A DNA stretch of 64,000 nt from Lottia gigantea (taxonomy: Eukaryota; Mollusca; Gastropoda; Lottiidae). A program made the translations under genes and the position numbers. Positions 46,611 through 58,600 of the stretch are shown piece after piece (position 1 is the stretch's first letter; every line of letters begins with the position of its first letter). A model generated the notes under the pieces. That model was not told the DNA's origin. It did not search any database and saw only the letters and a program-made list of their open reading frames with translations. The stretch lies in contig NW_008711162.1 in the NCBI RefSeq assembly GCF_000327385.1, positions 820,068 to 884,067 of the forward strand, given 5' to 3'.

Positions 46611-46696
46611 TATTCCAGCCTCTGATAGATATTTTGACAGTTTATGGTTATCTACACCAGCCAATAACTGTCTAAACATCTATCAGAGGCTAGAAT
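46611..46696. repeat. 86-nt hairpin between HID1 and the SerRS-like gene
   Basis: TATTCCAGCCTCTGATAGAT begins an arm that pairs with ATCTATCAGAGGCTAGAATA; the stem is about 32 bp with three mismatches and a loop of about 20 nt (centre near 46655). It may be a minimal MITE or a pre-miRNA-like structure. Confidence 0.75.
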
Positions 46697-47020
46697 AAAG
46701 GCAGATATTTCAGTATATCAATTAGACTGAGCTGATTAGGCCTAAGCCTACGCATAATAACCATGATGTTGAAATCTCTATGCTTGTAGAAGTGTTAGTG
46801 ATGCCAAATTCCCTTTCCTGAGGAAGGCCTTACAGCGCCTTGGAGTTTTTGTTCAAAAATCCCCAAGGTTTTCTCAATTCTTTCATAATTTCGTATGACT
46901 TTTGGTGTATGATTCCTTGTCAAACCGTTATTATTAGTTACCTTCTGAAAGCTTTAACTGTTGTCTGAAGCCAAATGACACTCTTTAATAACATGTCAGT
47001 GAAACCAGGAAAGGTATCTT

Positions 47021-47030
47021 GTCACGTGAT
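47021..47030 (+). promoter_or_regulatory. E-box GTCACGTGAT upstream of the SerRS-like gene
   Basis: A CACGTG core with GTCACGTGAT context lies 142 bp before the start codon. Such sites bind bHLH-ZIP factors (USF, MITF/TFEB type). A single short match, so suggestive only. Confidence 0.35.
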
Positions 47031-47171
47031 CCAAAACTTTCATCACTTTCTGCCGGTTTTGATTTTTTGTTCAAAAATTAGAAATCTGCGACATTTCGAT
47101 GCATTTCATGTTGTGACATATCCTTGGCTGTAGTTTGATTTGTTGATTGCTCAATTGTCACTGCTGCCGCC

Positions 47172-48608
47172 ATGAATCTCGGCCAACTAATTGCGAGGAA
47201 TCATGCTTTCGTTGCAAAACTATACAGGAATTCTGTGTCTAAAAAGAGCTTTTGCAGGACAAATCTTACCAGAAGACTGAAAGCATTGAGTGTGACCTGT
47301 CCCATAAGAGACAATCACACCAAGTCTTCATCCTTGTATTATCCTGAGGAGGATTACACTGTTGATGTGCCTGTTGACATAGATCTAAATTTGGAAAAGA
47401 TTCTCGCTTCTCCTGCGAGTCTCAAAGAGAATCTTGCCGAAAGGAATATAACTTTAGATGTGGATAAACTTATTCAAGATTTCAAATTAATGTGCGATTT
47501 AGAGAAGAAAAAATGTGATTTTGAGTCCGAAAGAAAAGATATAGGAAAACGTGTTACAGAATTGATAAACTTGATGAAAAAATCTGGGGAAAATGATAAT
47601 TTGGTGAAATCAGTTGATGTGTTGAAATCTAGAGGCAATAAATTGAAAAAACTAGAAAAAGAACTAAGCGATCGTTACTTTGCGATTAAACACGCTGTCA
47701 TGTTAGATGGTCTTAAGATTCCCAATAGAATTCATCCCGAGACTCCAACATCGGCACAAATTCTGCGATCATTTGGGAATATAATGGATTTTTCGAAAAG
47801 CAGGAGTCACATCGAAATTGGACGTGAAAAAGACTTAATTAAATTTAGTGACATTGGTCCCAAATCATTCTATCTGAAGGGGGATCTGGCTTTATGTGAA
47901 TTGGAATTGATAGATAAAACAAAAAAATTCTTGCAACAGAATGGAATGACGACATTTTTGTTGCCAGATAAAGTGAGATCTATAATAATGGAAGGTTGTG
48001 GATTTGATGTGGATAGTGACAAAATTTTGACAATTCATGATCCAGATCCTCGAGAATCAAAAGTGATTGATGAACATCACTTGCAAGGAAACTCAGTCCA
48101 ATCATTTGTTGCATTTTTAATGAGACAAATGGTAGATAACTCTCAACTTCCACTAAAATACTTCTCTGTGGGAAGCAGATATGTGTCTGGAACCGAACTT
48201 CCAGGATTATTCGGAGGTCATCAGTATGCAAACGCCGTCATATTTGGTGCTAGTTTGTCAGAAACAGAATCTTCGAATTTATTTCAAGAATATTCTGAAT
48301 TGATATGGAGTTTTTTGGAATCGTTTAATCTGCCTATTAGACAAATTCTTGTGCCTGTTCAAGATTTGTCCTTATCAGAAAGTTTGAGATCAGAATTTCA
48401 GATGTGGAGTCCTAGTTTAGAAGATTTTGTGAACATGGGTTATCTATGTATGTGCGATGACTTTGTTAGCCGTAGATTAATGTGTCTTCATGACAGTAAG
48501 AAAGAGGGTTCTATGTTTGTCCACATGATAGGTGGAGAAGTTATAAACATTACTAATCTGTTAGCTTTGATGTTAGAATATGATTTGCCTTTAATCTCTA
48601 ATAAATGA
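47172..48608 (+). CDS. Seryl-tRNA-synthetase-like mitochondrial protein, degenerate (SLIMP-like), intronless
   Basis: One uninterrupted frame of 478 codons with a strong start context (GCCGCCATGA). Residues 1-40 are rich in Arg, Lys and Ser without acidic residues, a likely mitochondrial targeting sequence. Residues about 105-175 form a charged coiled coil like the SerRS tRNA-binding arm. The rest follows the class II SerRS fold: YFSVGSRYVSGTELPGLFGG (330-349) sits at motif 2, DDFVSRRLM at the block that reads DFQARR in true enzymes, and IGGEVINITNLLALMLEYD at motif 3. Active-site residues are not kept: the motif 2 Arg-Ser-Glu is replaced and the motif 3 Arg aligns with Thr461. This matches SLIMP, the catalytically dead SerRS paralogue described in insects, where it supports mitochondrial function. 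An alternative is a divergent mitochondrial SARS2. AATAAA follows 11 bp after the stop. Confidence 0.8.
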   Translation: MNLGQLIARNHAFVAKLYRNSVSKKSFCRTNLTRRLKALSVTCPIRDNHTKSSSLYYPEEDYTVDVPVDIDLNLEKILASPASLKENLAERNITLDVDKLIQDFKLMCDLEKKKCDFESERKDIGKRVTELINLMKKSGENDNLVKSVDVLKSRGNKLKKLEKELSDRYFAIKHAVMLDGLKIPNRIHPETPTSAQILRSFGNIMDFSKSRSHIEIGREKDLIKFSDIGPKSFYLKGDLALCELELIDKTKKFLQQNGMTTFLLPDKVRSIIMEGCGFDVDSDKILTIHDPDPRESKVIDEHHLQGNSVQSFVAFLMRQMVDNSQLPLKYFSVGSRYVSGTELPGLFGGHQYANAVIFGASLSETESSNLFQEYSELIWSFLESFNLPIRQILVPVQDLSLSESLRSEFQMWSPSLEDFVNMGYLCMCDDFVSRRLMCLHDSKKEGSMFVHMIGGEVINITNLLALMLEYDLPLISNK

Positions 48609-48618
48609 TAATCACTGT

Positions 48619-48624
48619 AATAAA
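48619..48624 (+). promoter_or_regulatory. Polyadenylation signal of the SerRS-like gene
   Basis: AATAAA begins 11 bp after the TGA, implying a 3' UTR of only a few tens of bases. Confidence 0.6.
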
Positions 48625-48924
48625 GATTTCATCTCTGTTAAATGACCATGATGTAGCATGTTATTTGTTTATTTTCTCATCAGGACACAAGATTTTTCCA
48701 GATTTACTACAAGTTAAGAAGGGATGTGCACTTCATTAGCTCTTTTACAGATTGCCATAACTAAATTTCAAAATTGCAAAAAAAACTACTTCAAACTAAT
48801 TTTGAAATATAAACCTGGTATGTTGAAAAGGGATGCTAGATTTTTATGGGAAATACTCCCCTTGATAACCCTATAAATATTCCCTATATATAGCTTGGGT
48901 AGGGATCCCCCAATTCCCCCAGAT

Positions 48925-49600
48925 TTTTAAGTGAGTTGTAGTGATCAGTACTCAATATCACTCACTAACAGGTCACTAATTTACCCTCAATTATTACTTG
49001 ACTGAGTAGAATTCTAAAAACAGTTCACTCAGCTGAGTAGAGTTTAAAAACAGTTCACCAATTTCCCAAGATTTTAAAATACATCTTAAGTGAGTTGTAG
49101 TGATCAGTACTCAACATCACTCACTAACAGATCACTAATTTACCCTCAATTATTACTTGACTGAGTAGAGTTTAAAAAAAGTTCACTCAGCTGAGTAGAG
49201 TTTAAATACAGTTCACCAATTTCCCAAGATTTTAAAATGCATCTCAAGTGAGTTGTAGTGATCAGTACTCAACATCACTCACTAACAGATCACTAATCTA
49301 CCCTCAATTATTACTTGACTGAGTAGAACTTAAAACAGTTCACCCAGCTGAGTAAAGTTTAAAAACAGTTCATCAATTTCTAAGATTTAAAAAAAACATC
49401 TTAATTAAGTGAGTTGTAGTGATCAGTACTCAACATCACTCACTAACAGATCACTAATTTACCCTCAATTATTACTTGACTGAGTAGAGTTTAAAAACAG
49501 TTCACCAATTCTGCATCTTAATTAAGTGAGTTGTAGTGATCATTGCTCAACATCACTCACTAGCTGATCACTAATTTACCTTCAATTATTACTTGAGCTC
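48925..49600 (+). repeat. Five-copy tandem repeat of about 160 bp between convergent genes
   Basis: The marker AGTGAGTTGTAGTGATCAGT occurs at about 48930, 49089, 49247, 49408 and 49525, spacings of 159, 158, 161 and 117 bp. Units carry ACTCACTAACAGATCACTAA, TTACTTGACTGAGTAGA and AACAGTTCAC blocks. No coding frame. Confidence 0.85.
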
Positions 49601-49920
49601 TTGGCTAAGTTCACTCAATTAATTAATCAGTCAATCAATAATGCTAATTAGTTAGTAATGATTCAGTTGTGATGGGACTAGTCTATTTGCATACAGCTGT
49701 AAGAAATTTATCTTGAATGTACGTTCAGGATTGATCAAATATATCAAACCCCCTCCACTTCATTTTACCAGTTATTATGTAAATAAACAAAAAATCTGAA
49801 GTAAATTTTTATTCTCTAATAAATAAATAACTGCATGTTGATAAAACAAAAGCACTGTCATTAAATATTTTACATCAAAGCGAGCAAGAATAAAAAATAT
49901 AAATTGAACTAACTTTCCAC

Positions 49921-50228
49921 TAAAGGGATTATAAAGAGGTTTTCTTATTTTTTTTATGTGTATCACTGAAAGCCTCAATTTGCACCATTACAATATACAA
50001 TCAGACTTCTGTGGTTCCTGCAATTCCACAAAAAGTAAGTGTTTGATGATGTCACTAATCACAAAATATGCTTTAACACATAAGGCCCTTGGCGATTTAG
50101 TGACATCATCAGACACTTAGTTGTAGTAACCACAGACGTCTAATTGAAAATTGCAATGGAGCAAATTGATGCTATTAGTGTTCTTGATACACATAAAAAA
50201 TTTTGAAAACCTCTTTACAATCCCTTAA
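49921..50228. mobile_element. MITE family A, complete, intergenic
   Basis: TAAAGGGATTATAAAGAGGT to CTCTTTACAATCCCTTAA, with both arms and a centre of GATGTCACTAATCACAAAAT and TTAGTGACATCATCAGACAC. Confidence 0.8.
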
Positions 50229-51529
50229 AAAACAATAATAAATCAGTATTTACTCAGTGCTAAAATGGATGGATATTATTTTGAGGTATTTGATTATGGA
50301 CAGTATATATAAAGCTATGAAAATGTTGAAGAAACTTCATGGTTATGTAAGTTTTTAGTTGTAAATGCCGAGACGTTTTGCTTAATTACTCATAGCAAAA
50401 TCCATCAATATGGCTGTAGCATAATCCTAAAAGACACTTCTTAGTTTTGGTCTTTGCTTCTACGCTCTACGGCAATTCATATTCACAACGATACACAACT
50501 GGTGATCACTATGGTTTGAGGGCCTCTTTAACTATGAAATATTGTTGTAAGTATGGTAGAAACTGGAATATAGATTGCTATTTGATATGCAGTCTATAAG
50601 TTCACAATGCTTTCTTTAGAGCAGAATAAAACTCAAGTCTTGACATATAACATTCCTGAACTCATTCAATAAAATAAGATGATAGGTAACAATCCTTGAA
50701 GTGTGCATAAAAGAAAGAAAACAACTTTTGAAAAATTTTGAATATAAGATAGGATTTTCTAATTTATTCTTTAAACAAAATAATGTTTCTCTCTATTGTT
50801 GAAGCTCTAGATTTAAATAACAAGCTAATTCTAAGAATACAATCCTAAGGCACTAACACATGAATTACCTAACTTTATTTACAATGCCAATCTGCTTAAA
50901 ATACAGATTTTAGTGTTTTGTGTTTTCTGTAGGGTGACTATACTTGTCAATCTTGATCTGACAAAATTGTTATGCATCATGAGCTCTTAGTGACTAAATT
51001 ACTCAACCAATCAAATGCTTTATTCAACAAAAGATTTATTGAATATTCGTGGTTAAACATTGACTTGTAGTATAAACCCATTTTTAACAGTGCCTTTGAT
51101 TGGTTAGAATAAATTATCATAAATCATGGTGAACACAATTTAAAGGAAAATTTTCTCAGATCATGGATCACAAAAGTAGTAGTAACCCACGAAACCATTT
51201 GCAGACAATTTCTTAAAAATGTAACTTAGATTTATCCTAACATTCTAGTCATCTGATTGGTCAATCACAAAAAGAGATCTCACATATGCTAAATCAACCA
51301 ATCAGATTAGGTCTACCATATTTCTAACATCCTGATTATATTTAACTTAAATTTAAAAAAAACTGCATTTTGATCAGAATGCTACAAACTATTTTGATTT
51401 AAATAAAGTTACAAAGTAATTCTGCACAACCTTTATAAAAACACATAAAACTTATGTTAATGTACATCAGTAAATTGATTTTGCATTGATAGATAGATAC
51501 ATATAGAATGCAGGCATTTAAAAATTAAT
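50229..51529. other. Intergenic region, no feature recognised
   Basis: AT-rich, no conserved frame. CCAAT-type words (CCAATCAAATG near 51007, TTGATTGGTTAG near 51097, CATCTGATTGGTCAATC near 51250, CCAATCAGATTAGG near 51298) recur and may be remnants of foldback elements. Confidence 0.4.
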
Positions 51530-51800
51530 TTGCATATCAGAGAGCCATTACTAAACATAATCTAAGTGGACATTTGATTGGATTGTACGCCAATGAATAC
51601 AGCCAATCAACATTCGCATCAGATAAGCTGTAAACATGGCTTGGTGTTCACCCACTTTCTGATGAGGCCTCTGATTGGTTTATTTGCTAGCATACAATCT
51701 AATCAAACTGCTGCATTCTGTGATAGAAGACTAGTGGCTACTGCAGTCAAGGTATGAGTACAAAGTTCATAATAGCTTCACAATGTGAAGATGTAATTTA
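51530..51800. mobile_element. Foldback element related to 26845-27165
   Basis: GATTGGATTGTACGCCAATG, ATACAGCCAATCAACATTCG, CTCTGATTGGTTTATTTGC and AATAGCTTCACAATGTGAAG parallel the element in intron 25 of the alpha-mannosidase gene, with diverged arms. Confidence 0.6.
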
Positions 51801-51998
51801 GACAGAAAATCCATTCTTGTTTTAACTTTTTTAACTTTAAAAGCTTTCAGTTGAAGAGTCTGTAGATAAATTAAGTAGTTTTTTCTATCACAGAAATCAA
51901 TGAATATAAAAACATACAATATTTTAACTGGATAATCAAAGCAATAAATAATTCATACAAAATATACAATCATTTATATCAACAGTAACAATAATTTC

Positions 51999-52329
51999 TT
52001 AAAGGGAAGCTACCTCTTACAATGGACATAAAATTTAAAATCGCAAAGTTGGTCAACAAGTGTATATATTCATCAGTTGGACTTACCAGGTGTCATGACT
52101 TAAGAATAGAATCTCTATAAGACGTTAAATCCATTAAACTATTTTATTAATGAAACACACTTCTAAGTATGTTTCAGAATTATTTAGTTTAATGAATTAT
52201 TACTTAGTTTTATTAATCTATTTGATTATAGAGGGATTCTGTTGTTTAGTTGTAAGTCCACTGATAAACAAAGACTTATTTTAACCAAGTTTAAAAATTT
52301 TGTCATCCTAAGAGGTAGCATACCTTTAA
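51999..52329 (+). mobile_element. MITE family C, complete with TTAA flanks
   Basis: TTAAAGGGAAGCTACCTCTT to CCTAAGAGGTAGCATACCTTTAA. It lies about 370 bp beyond the CEP131 stop codon, possibly within its 3' UTR. Confidence 0.8.
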
Positions 52330-52697
52330 ATCAATCAAATAGTTAGTCAATAGTATAGCCAAGCCAAAATAATTGAGTACATCTTGGCATGATTCAAAAC
52401 ATAAACAGGAACAATCCATTTCGTTTTTGGTGTATTATTTCTAGAAATTGATACTATACGAGCCAGACTTTACAATGTTCATTACTACTTAAACTACCTC
52501 AAAATGGAGTGGACTGACCATGTTATAATTTTGAATGGACCCAACATGAGCATTTTGTACAAATATAACAAAGGGATATATCTCTCAAACCTGCATCACT
52601 AATAAAGACCATCTAGTTTTGAATATGCAAGTGGCATAGACCTCGCCTTAAGGCTCAGCAAATAAAATGCTGATAATAAAGATAGCCCTATATCTAA

Positions 52698-55600
52698 TTA
52701 AGGTATTTTTTTACCAGCTAATAATTGTTTACGTTGTTGTTCTAATAAACCTTCTAAATGATCAGCTCGTTTTAAAGCAGCTTGATACTGTTGTCTTAAC
52801 TGACTTACTACATCTTCTTTCTTTAATATAGCTTGTTTTACTCTGAAATATCAATTAATACAACTTAACTATAAAGGTATATTTTTGATTCAGAAATATT
52901 TTACTTTCATTTATCTGTAACACTTATCTGTAATCTAACTTAAAGCTATCTTTAAAGAGATTGTAAAGAGGTTTTCTAGCTTTTTAAGTGTATCGGGGAC
53001 ACTGATAGCATCAATTTTCACCATTCTAATTTTCATTCCGACGTCTGTGGTTCTTGCAATTCCACTTAATCTAAGGGGTTTTATGATGTCACTAGAGGGG
53101 AGCTACCAGAAGCTATTATTGATATCTATGCAGTTCACCTCTAGTGATGTCATAAAACCTGTTAAATTCAATGGAATTGCAAGAACCACAGAATGAAAAT
53201 TGGAATGGTGCAAATTGATGCTATCATTGTCCCCGATAGAAAACCTCTTTACAATCCTTTTAATATTTCTACTGGTAGTAGATATGATATCCGAATATCT
53301 TTTTATATATGCGCAAGAGAATGGTAGTAGTAGCACCATGGAGATAATGAAAATTTTTTGTACACTTTTAATGGAACAGAATGTCATATTTCATTCTGAA
53401 AAGTGATACATATGGCTGAAATTAAGCAATGATGACTAATCTTTGTCAATAACCTATGTAAAAGCTTTACAGCAACAATTCAGATTACATATTGGTTTAA
53501 ATATTTTTGCATAAACAAGCCTAAATTGACATATTTTGGTTAACTCAAGGGCAATAATTCTGAAACTTCTATTGAAAACTCCAACTCATTTGGGGCGCCC
53601 ATTTGGGATTCATGAAACCAACTGGAAGTTCAATACAACAATTTGGAACTGGTTTCTGAATGCCTACTACCTGTGTCGTAAAAAAGGTGTTAAAGACAGA
53701 ATTCAAAATGGCTGAGAAAGGAAAAGAAGAGAAAATTTGGAATGTTGAAATATCCGATTTTTTAACACTTCCATTGAAGCCAGAATTAGAACGGGCGAAA
53801 CTAGACAAGCGATGGCTACCCTTGATTGGACAAAAGATGCAAGATAGCAGCAGGCTATACAGTCAAGCCTTGAATAGTTTACCCATAACCTCAAACTTCT
53901 TAATAAATCAAAAATAATTATACCTCTTGTGAACTTCTTCTAATTCATCATCTTTCTGTCTACGAATTTCCTCTGATAAATTTTTAGTTTTTTCTATTTC
54001 TATTCTATGTTTAGCTCGTAATTCAGATATGTCATTTTTGATGCGTTTATTTTCCTCTTCAGTTGTCACAATTCTATCAGCGAATTCTTGTCTAATGATA
54101 TCTGAGACTTTTCCTCTTTCTTCTTGTAATTTCTCTATTAGCTAAAAAAATAAAAAAATCAAATCAAATCAAAATCAAACATTACACATCATAGGAGATC
54201 GAAAACTCTAGAATCCTTAAAGCTGCCATCTTGAAAAGTCAGTAAGTGTCAGCAAAATGAAAAAGCTCTTATCAATAAGAAACAAGTTAATGAAGAATAT
54301 TCTAGTACTTGATTTCCTGCTTATACATGTATTCAATATGAGTTCACTTATTTTGTCAATATCATTGACAGTCTATTAGTAAACAGAAAAGTCCTAAGAT
54401 GTTCAAGGCATCTCTATTCTCACTTACCTTTTTAGTGTCAACTATTTCTCTATCTTTCTGTTTGATCACAACTTTTAATCTCTCATTTTCACCCTCTACT
54501 TCAGCCATTTGCGCCTAATAATGAAAATATGTTAAAACTGAGTTTTATGTCTGCTTCTGATTGAGCTAAAGAAGGCAAATGACTCATTGCAGTGTATAAT
54601 GAGGACAATTTGTTTGGAAAATTGCATTAGTCTACTCTTTTTTTTCTTATTTCAAGCTGTTGAGGAATATATTTATGCGTACAGCCTTTAGCCTTTGTTT
54701 ATAGACCATTCCAACGACAAGACACTTTTCTACTAAATCTTTCAACTAAAGTGATCTAGATGAGGTAAAAATCCAAAGGTCCAGGGATAAAGATCCCTTT
54801 ATCCTAAACAGAGATAGAAAATTGATGCAGCTGTCTGGACAAAATTTCCCTCATAGTGCAGCACAGTATATTGACTTACCTTGATTTCATTATATCGTTG
54901 TATAGCTTGTCTTTCTGATTTCTCTAATTCTTTCATCTCATTATCATACTTCTCTCGAAATCGTCTGAAAGTACACAGTTTGATCTTACCATAGTGATGA
55001 ATATTCAAATGGATGTAACCTGTTAGCTCTGAGCCATTCAACAATGGAATTCTCCGAGCTGTTTGGCTATTAGCTTTGGGCCAACAGTAAGCTAAGCAAA
55101 ATCCAACTAAAAGTAACTATTCAAGATATTAGAACTTTTTTAAGAAAGTGTGAGATGATCAAAGATTTAAAATTATCTGAAAATTTAACATTTACAATAT
55201 ATTTTGAATTGAATTATAAAGATAGCTTGCCAGGCAAGGTAATATACGCTCACTGGCAGCTTTGATTTTGAATAAAAATATTTGGCAGTACGATAACAAT
55301 TACCAGTATGATATATTCAACCTTCAGACATACCGGTATACTTCTTTTGAACTTTTTAGGCGGATAATGTATAATATTTCAAATTTCGTCAAAATCTGTC
55401 AAGAATTGTGCCTTCTAAGTGTTTACGAACTACAACATCAAGGCGATTTTAAGAACAAGAGCACTAACGCGAACAAAATACTTTTCAATTTTTCTGATTT
55501 CATTAGGGTTCATCCTTGTTTGAAAACGAACACTTACACCAAGTTTCGTCAAGAATCGTGTCTTCTAGATTGTTTACGAACAATTGTGGACAGGCAGACA

Positions 55601-58600
55601 GACAGACGTGGGTGTATAAAAACTAAGCAAGAACCAACTACCAACACTTTTTTTTATTGTGGTAGAACTGGAAGTCAGATTTTGGTTCTTAAAGGTGATT
55701 CTGAAATTGAACAACGCAAACACTTTGCACTTATTATGACAACAAAATAAAACTAACTTGATTCTATTTTCGGCAGTGCGTTCACACTCTTCTCTACTGG
55801 AGGTAGCATCTTCCTCTAATCTTGATATAACTAATTCTATCTCCTTATCTCGGTCTTTTCTCACGTTTTCCTTCAACTCCCTCTCTTTACTCATCAGCCA
55901 TGTTTCTTGTTTCTTAATATAGTTTTCTTCCCACGCTTCCTTTTCTACCTTTAATCTCTCTTGTAATTCTTGAATTTCAGTCTGAAAAAAAAGAGGGAAA
56001 GACTTTCAGAAACTGTTATAAAGCACTTGTCATAGGAGTTGAAAGTGGACAATTGGTCATCTCCCAAAAGCATTGACCTTGGCATCAGAATTTTTCTTAT
56101 CTTGAGGGAGATTTCAATCCATAGCACTGTATGGCCTACCAAACAACAAATCAACTGAAATATTTCTCAGTGTTCCATATGACAGTGGCCCAAAGAATTG
56201 ACCTTTTCTCAATTGAAAAGTTGTGAATCCCTTCGAGGAGATATTCTGATGGCCTGGCACGGCCAAGGTTAGGTAATACATGTTGAAAGCAGACACCAAG
56301 CAGACAAAGCAAATCACCTTAAAAGGATAGATGGTTCGCAAATGAGGTAATAAAAATGCAGGTCAAGAAACTCACTGAGCAGGAGCAAGAAGCTAATACA
56401 GAGATAGAATATAACACTCAGAATCAGTAATACTTAAAACTCTGCCTTTTTCATTTTTCATATTGCCAAATGACTCGGCTCATATCATTTCAGAATTCCT
56501 TGAACAAATGCCGCTGATGATGTAAATAAAATCAGATTCTATATATACTCACTGTATGCCGTTTTTCTTGTTCTTCTCTGGACTTTTCAAACTCAGTTTT
56601 CATGGCATCTAGAGCTAATCTATGATTGTCTTCTAACTGGCGTCGTAAGGTTTCTAATTCAGATCGTTGACGTGAACCCTGTGTTGAGACTCTATCTTTC
56701 TCTTCCTGTACCTCACTATATAACCTACGTCTCTGTTGTTGATAGGCTAACTCTTCTTGCTGTAGTTGTTTCTCATATCTGTCAAAAAGCCATGAGGATA
56801 TGTATATTTTATATTATTATATAAAGAAATAAGCTTTCATCAGACGATAATACAATTTTGTCCAGGGATAGATGTCAATGCCAGGCAGGCACTGTAGACC
56901 TAGTAAGACTAGGGGTTGCTTAAAAATCATAAGCTATTTAACCATCAGACTTTACATGTACTTATATTTACCCTAATTTTTAATCAACTTCCCCACTTTT
57001 AGGAACACAGCCCAAAATCGGTATATAATGCACATAAAAATGTTAATAATGGGCATTAGACAATCACTTCAAATGACAAGTTTTGTCTAATTGTAGACAA
57101 ACCAGACAACAGATGGTTACTTTTGAAAAGAGATATGTATAGCTGAAATTGAGCTCTTATCCGCTAGCTAGACACGTACTTCATACAAAGACAGCTACAT
57201 GTATCCCTTTAAATACAATATCTATTGAACTGAACCATATTTCAAGAAAAACCTAATCAGATCACTATGTGTGGAGTAACCAACAGAAAATCTACAGCTT
57301 TGCAGATAGACAGGTTGCATTATGACAAATTTTTGCTGCTATCAAGACATTTGCTCCAAAAAAAAAACTGGTCAGAACAACAAACCTTTCTTTCGCTAGC
57401 TCTCTTTCTCTTCTACAAGCCTCCTCTTTCTCCCGAGCTAACTGATCGCGTAATTCTTCAGTCATAGTCACATATCTTTGTGCAGCTCGTTCATCAGCTT
57501 GTAACAACTCAGCATCATGTATCTGTTTCACTTTCTTCATCTCTGATTTATGTTTAGCTATTAATCTTTGTATCTCTGGTTCTAAACCCTTCACCGTCAT
57601 TTCCTGAATGGAATTGCATAATAAAATTTTGGAAGCGTCTGGTTTATAAAGTGTTAATATCATAGTGCAAGCCATAATCTAAGAAATCTCTATCTTTTGT
57701 TTGAAGGTACCCAAAAATACCCTTACTTCCAAAAATCAATTTCAGTAATCAGATGAAAGAATTACTGAAGAAGATATCTGAAGTCTGCAAATGTTTTGAG
57801 AAGGCGGTCATGTGACCAACTCAATCCAATCAGATCAATCCAATCCAAGTACAGTTATGAGCTATGACATGTTTGAAAACTTGAATTGAGCTTTCATAAA
57901 GTGGGCAGGAGAAATTTTGCTACATCCACAACCTTCGAGAGATCAGCACCAATTAGGCCAAATTCTTACTTCTTACCTTAATTTTCTTAGTTTTATCTTC
58001 AATCCACTTTTCTCTGCGTAGTTTTTCAGCAGCTGAATGAATATCTTTCAGTTTAGATATTTCCATACCATGAGAATCATCTAAAGTTTTAATCTTATCT
58101 TGATATTTCTTATCTACTGTTTTTAACTCTTTTACTAAAGATTCACATTTTTCACTCAGACTCTTCTTGTCGTCTATTAACTAAAATATAAGTGGAAAAT
58201 TGACTTTCATGAGAAATGTGTTTGACTTCCAGTGAAATGCATAGTTTGTGAACTACACAAATTGAAATGGAGTTTTACATCCTAATTCAATTAAATTAAA
58301 TTCAATTTCATTAATTCTATTTTTTCTGTACCTACTTAGGCTTACAAAGACTTAAAGTCTTTGAAGTGTACAATGAGGGAAATTCTGACAAGACAGTGAC
58401 ACTATCTTGAATACTTTACATGAACTTCAAATCTGTAAGAGTTTTTTTATATCTAATAATTTCTAGAAATTTGATTGGTCAATAGTAGTACTGACAAAAT
58501 ATTAACCAATCGTGTCTGCAATAATCTTAATCCTTTGAAAACTGAGTTTGAATACAATAAAATGCCCCGTACTTATAGTCTACAGTCAACATTATGTGAC

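Noticed and set aside
48925-49600. CRISPR-like spacing of repeats
   Set aside because: The host is a eukaryote, the units are long with no unique spacers, and no cas genes exist; it is a tandem repeat.
55262-55750. 162-codon plus-strand frame
   Set aside because: Lies within a dispersed repeat in a CEP131 intron and lacks any recognisable domain.
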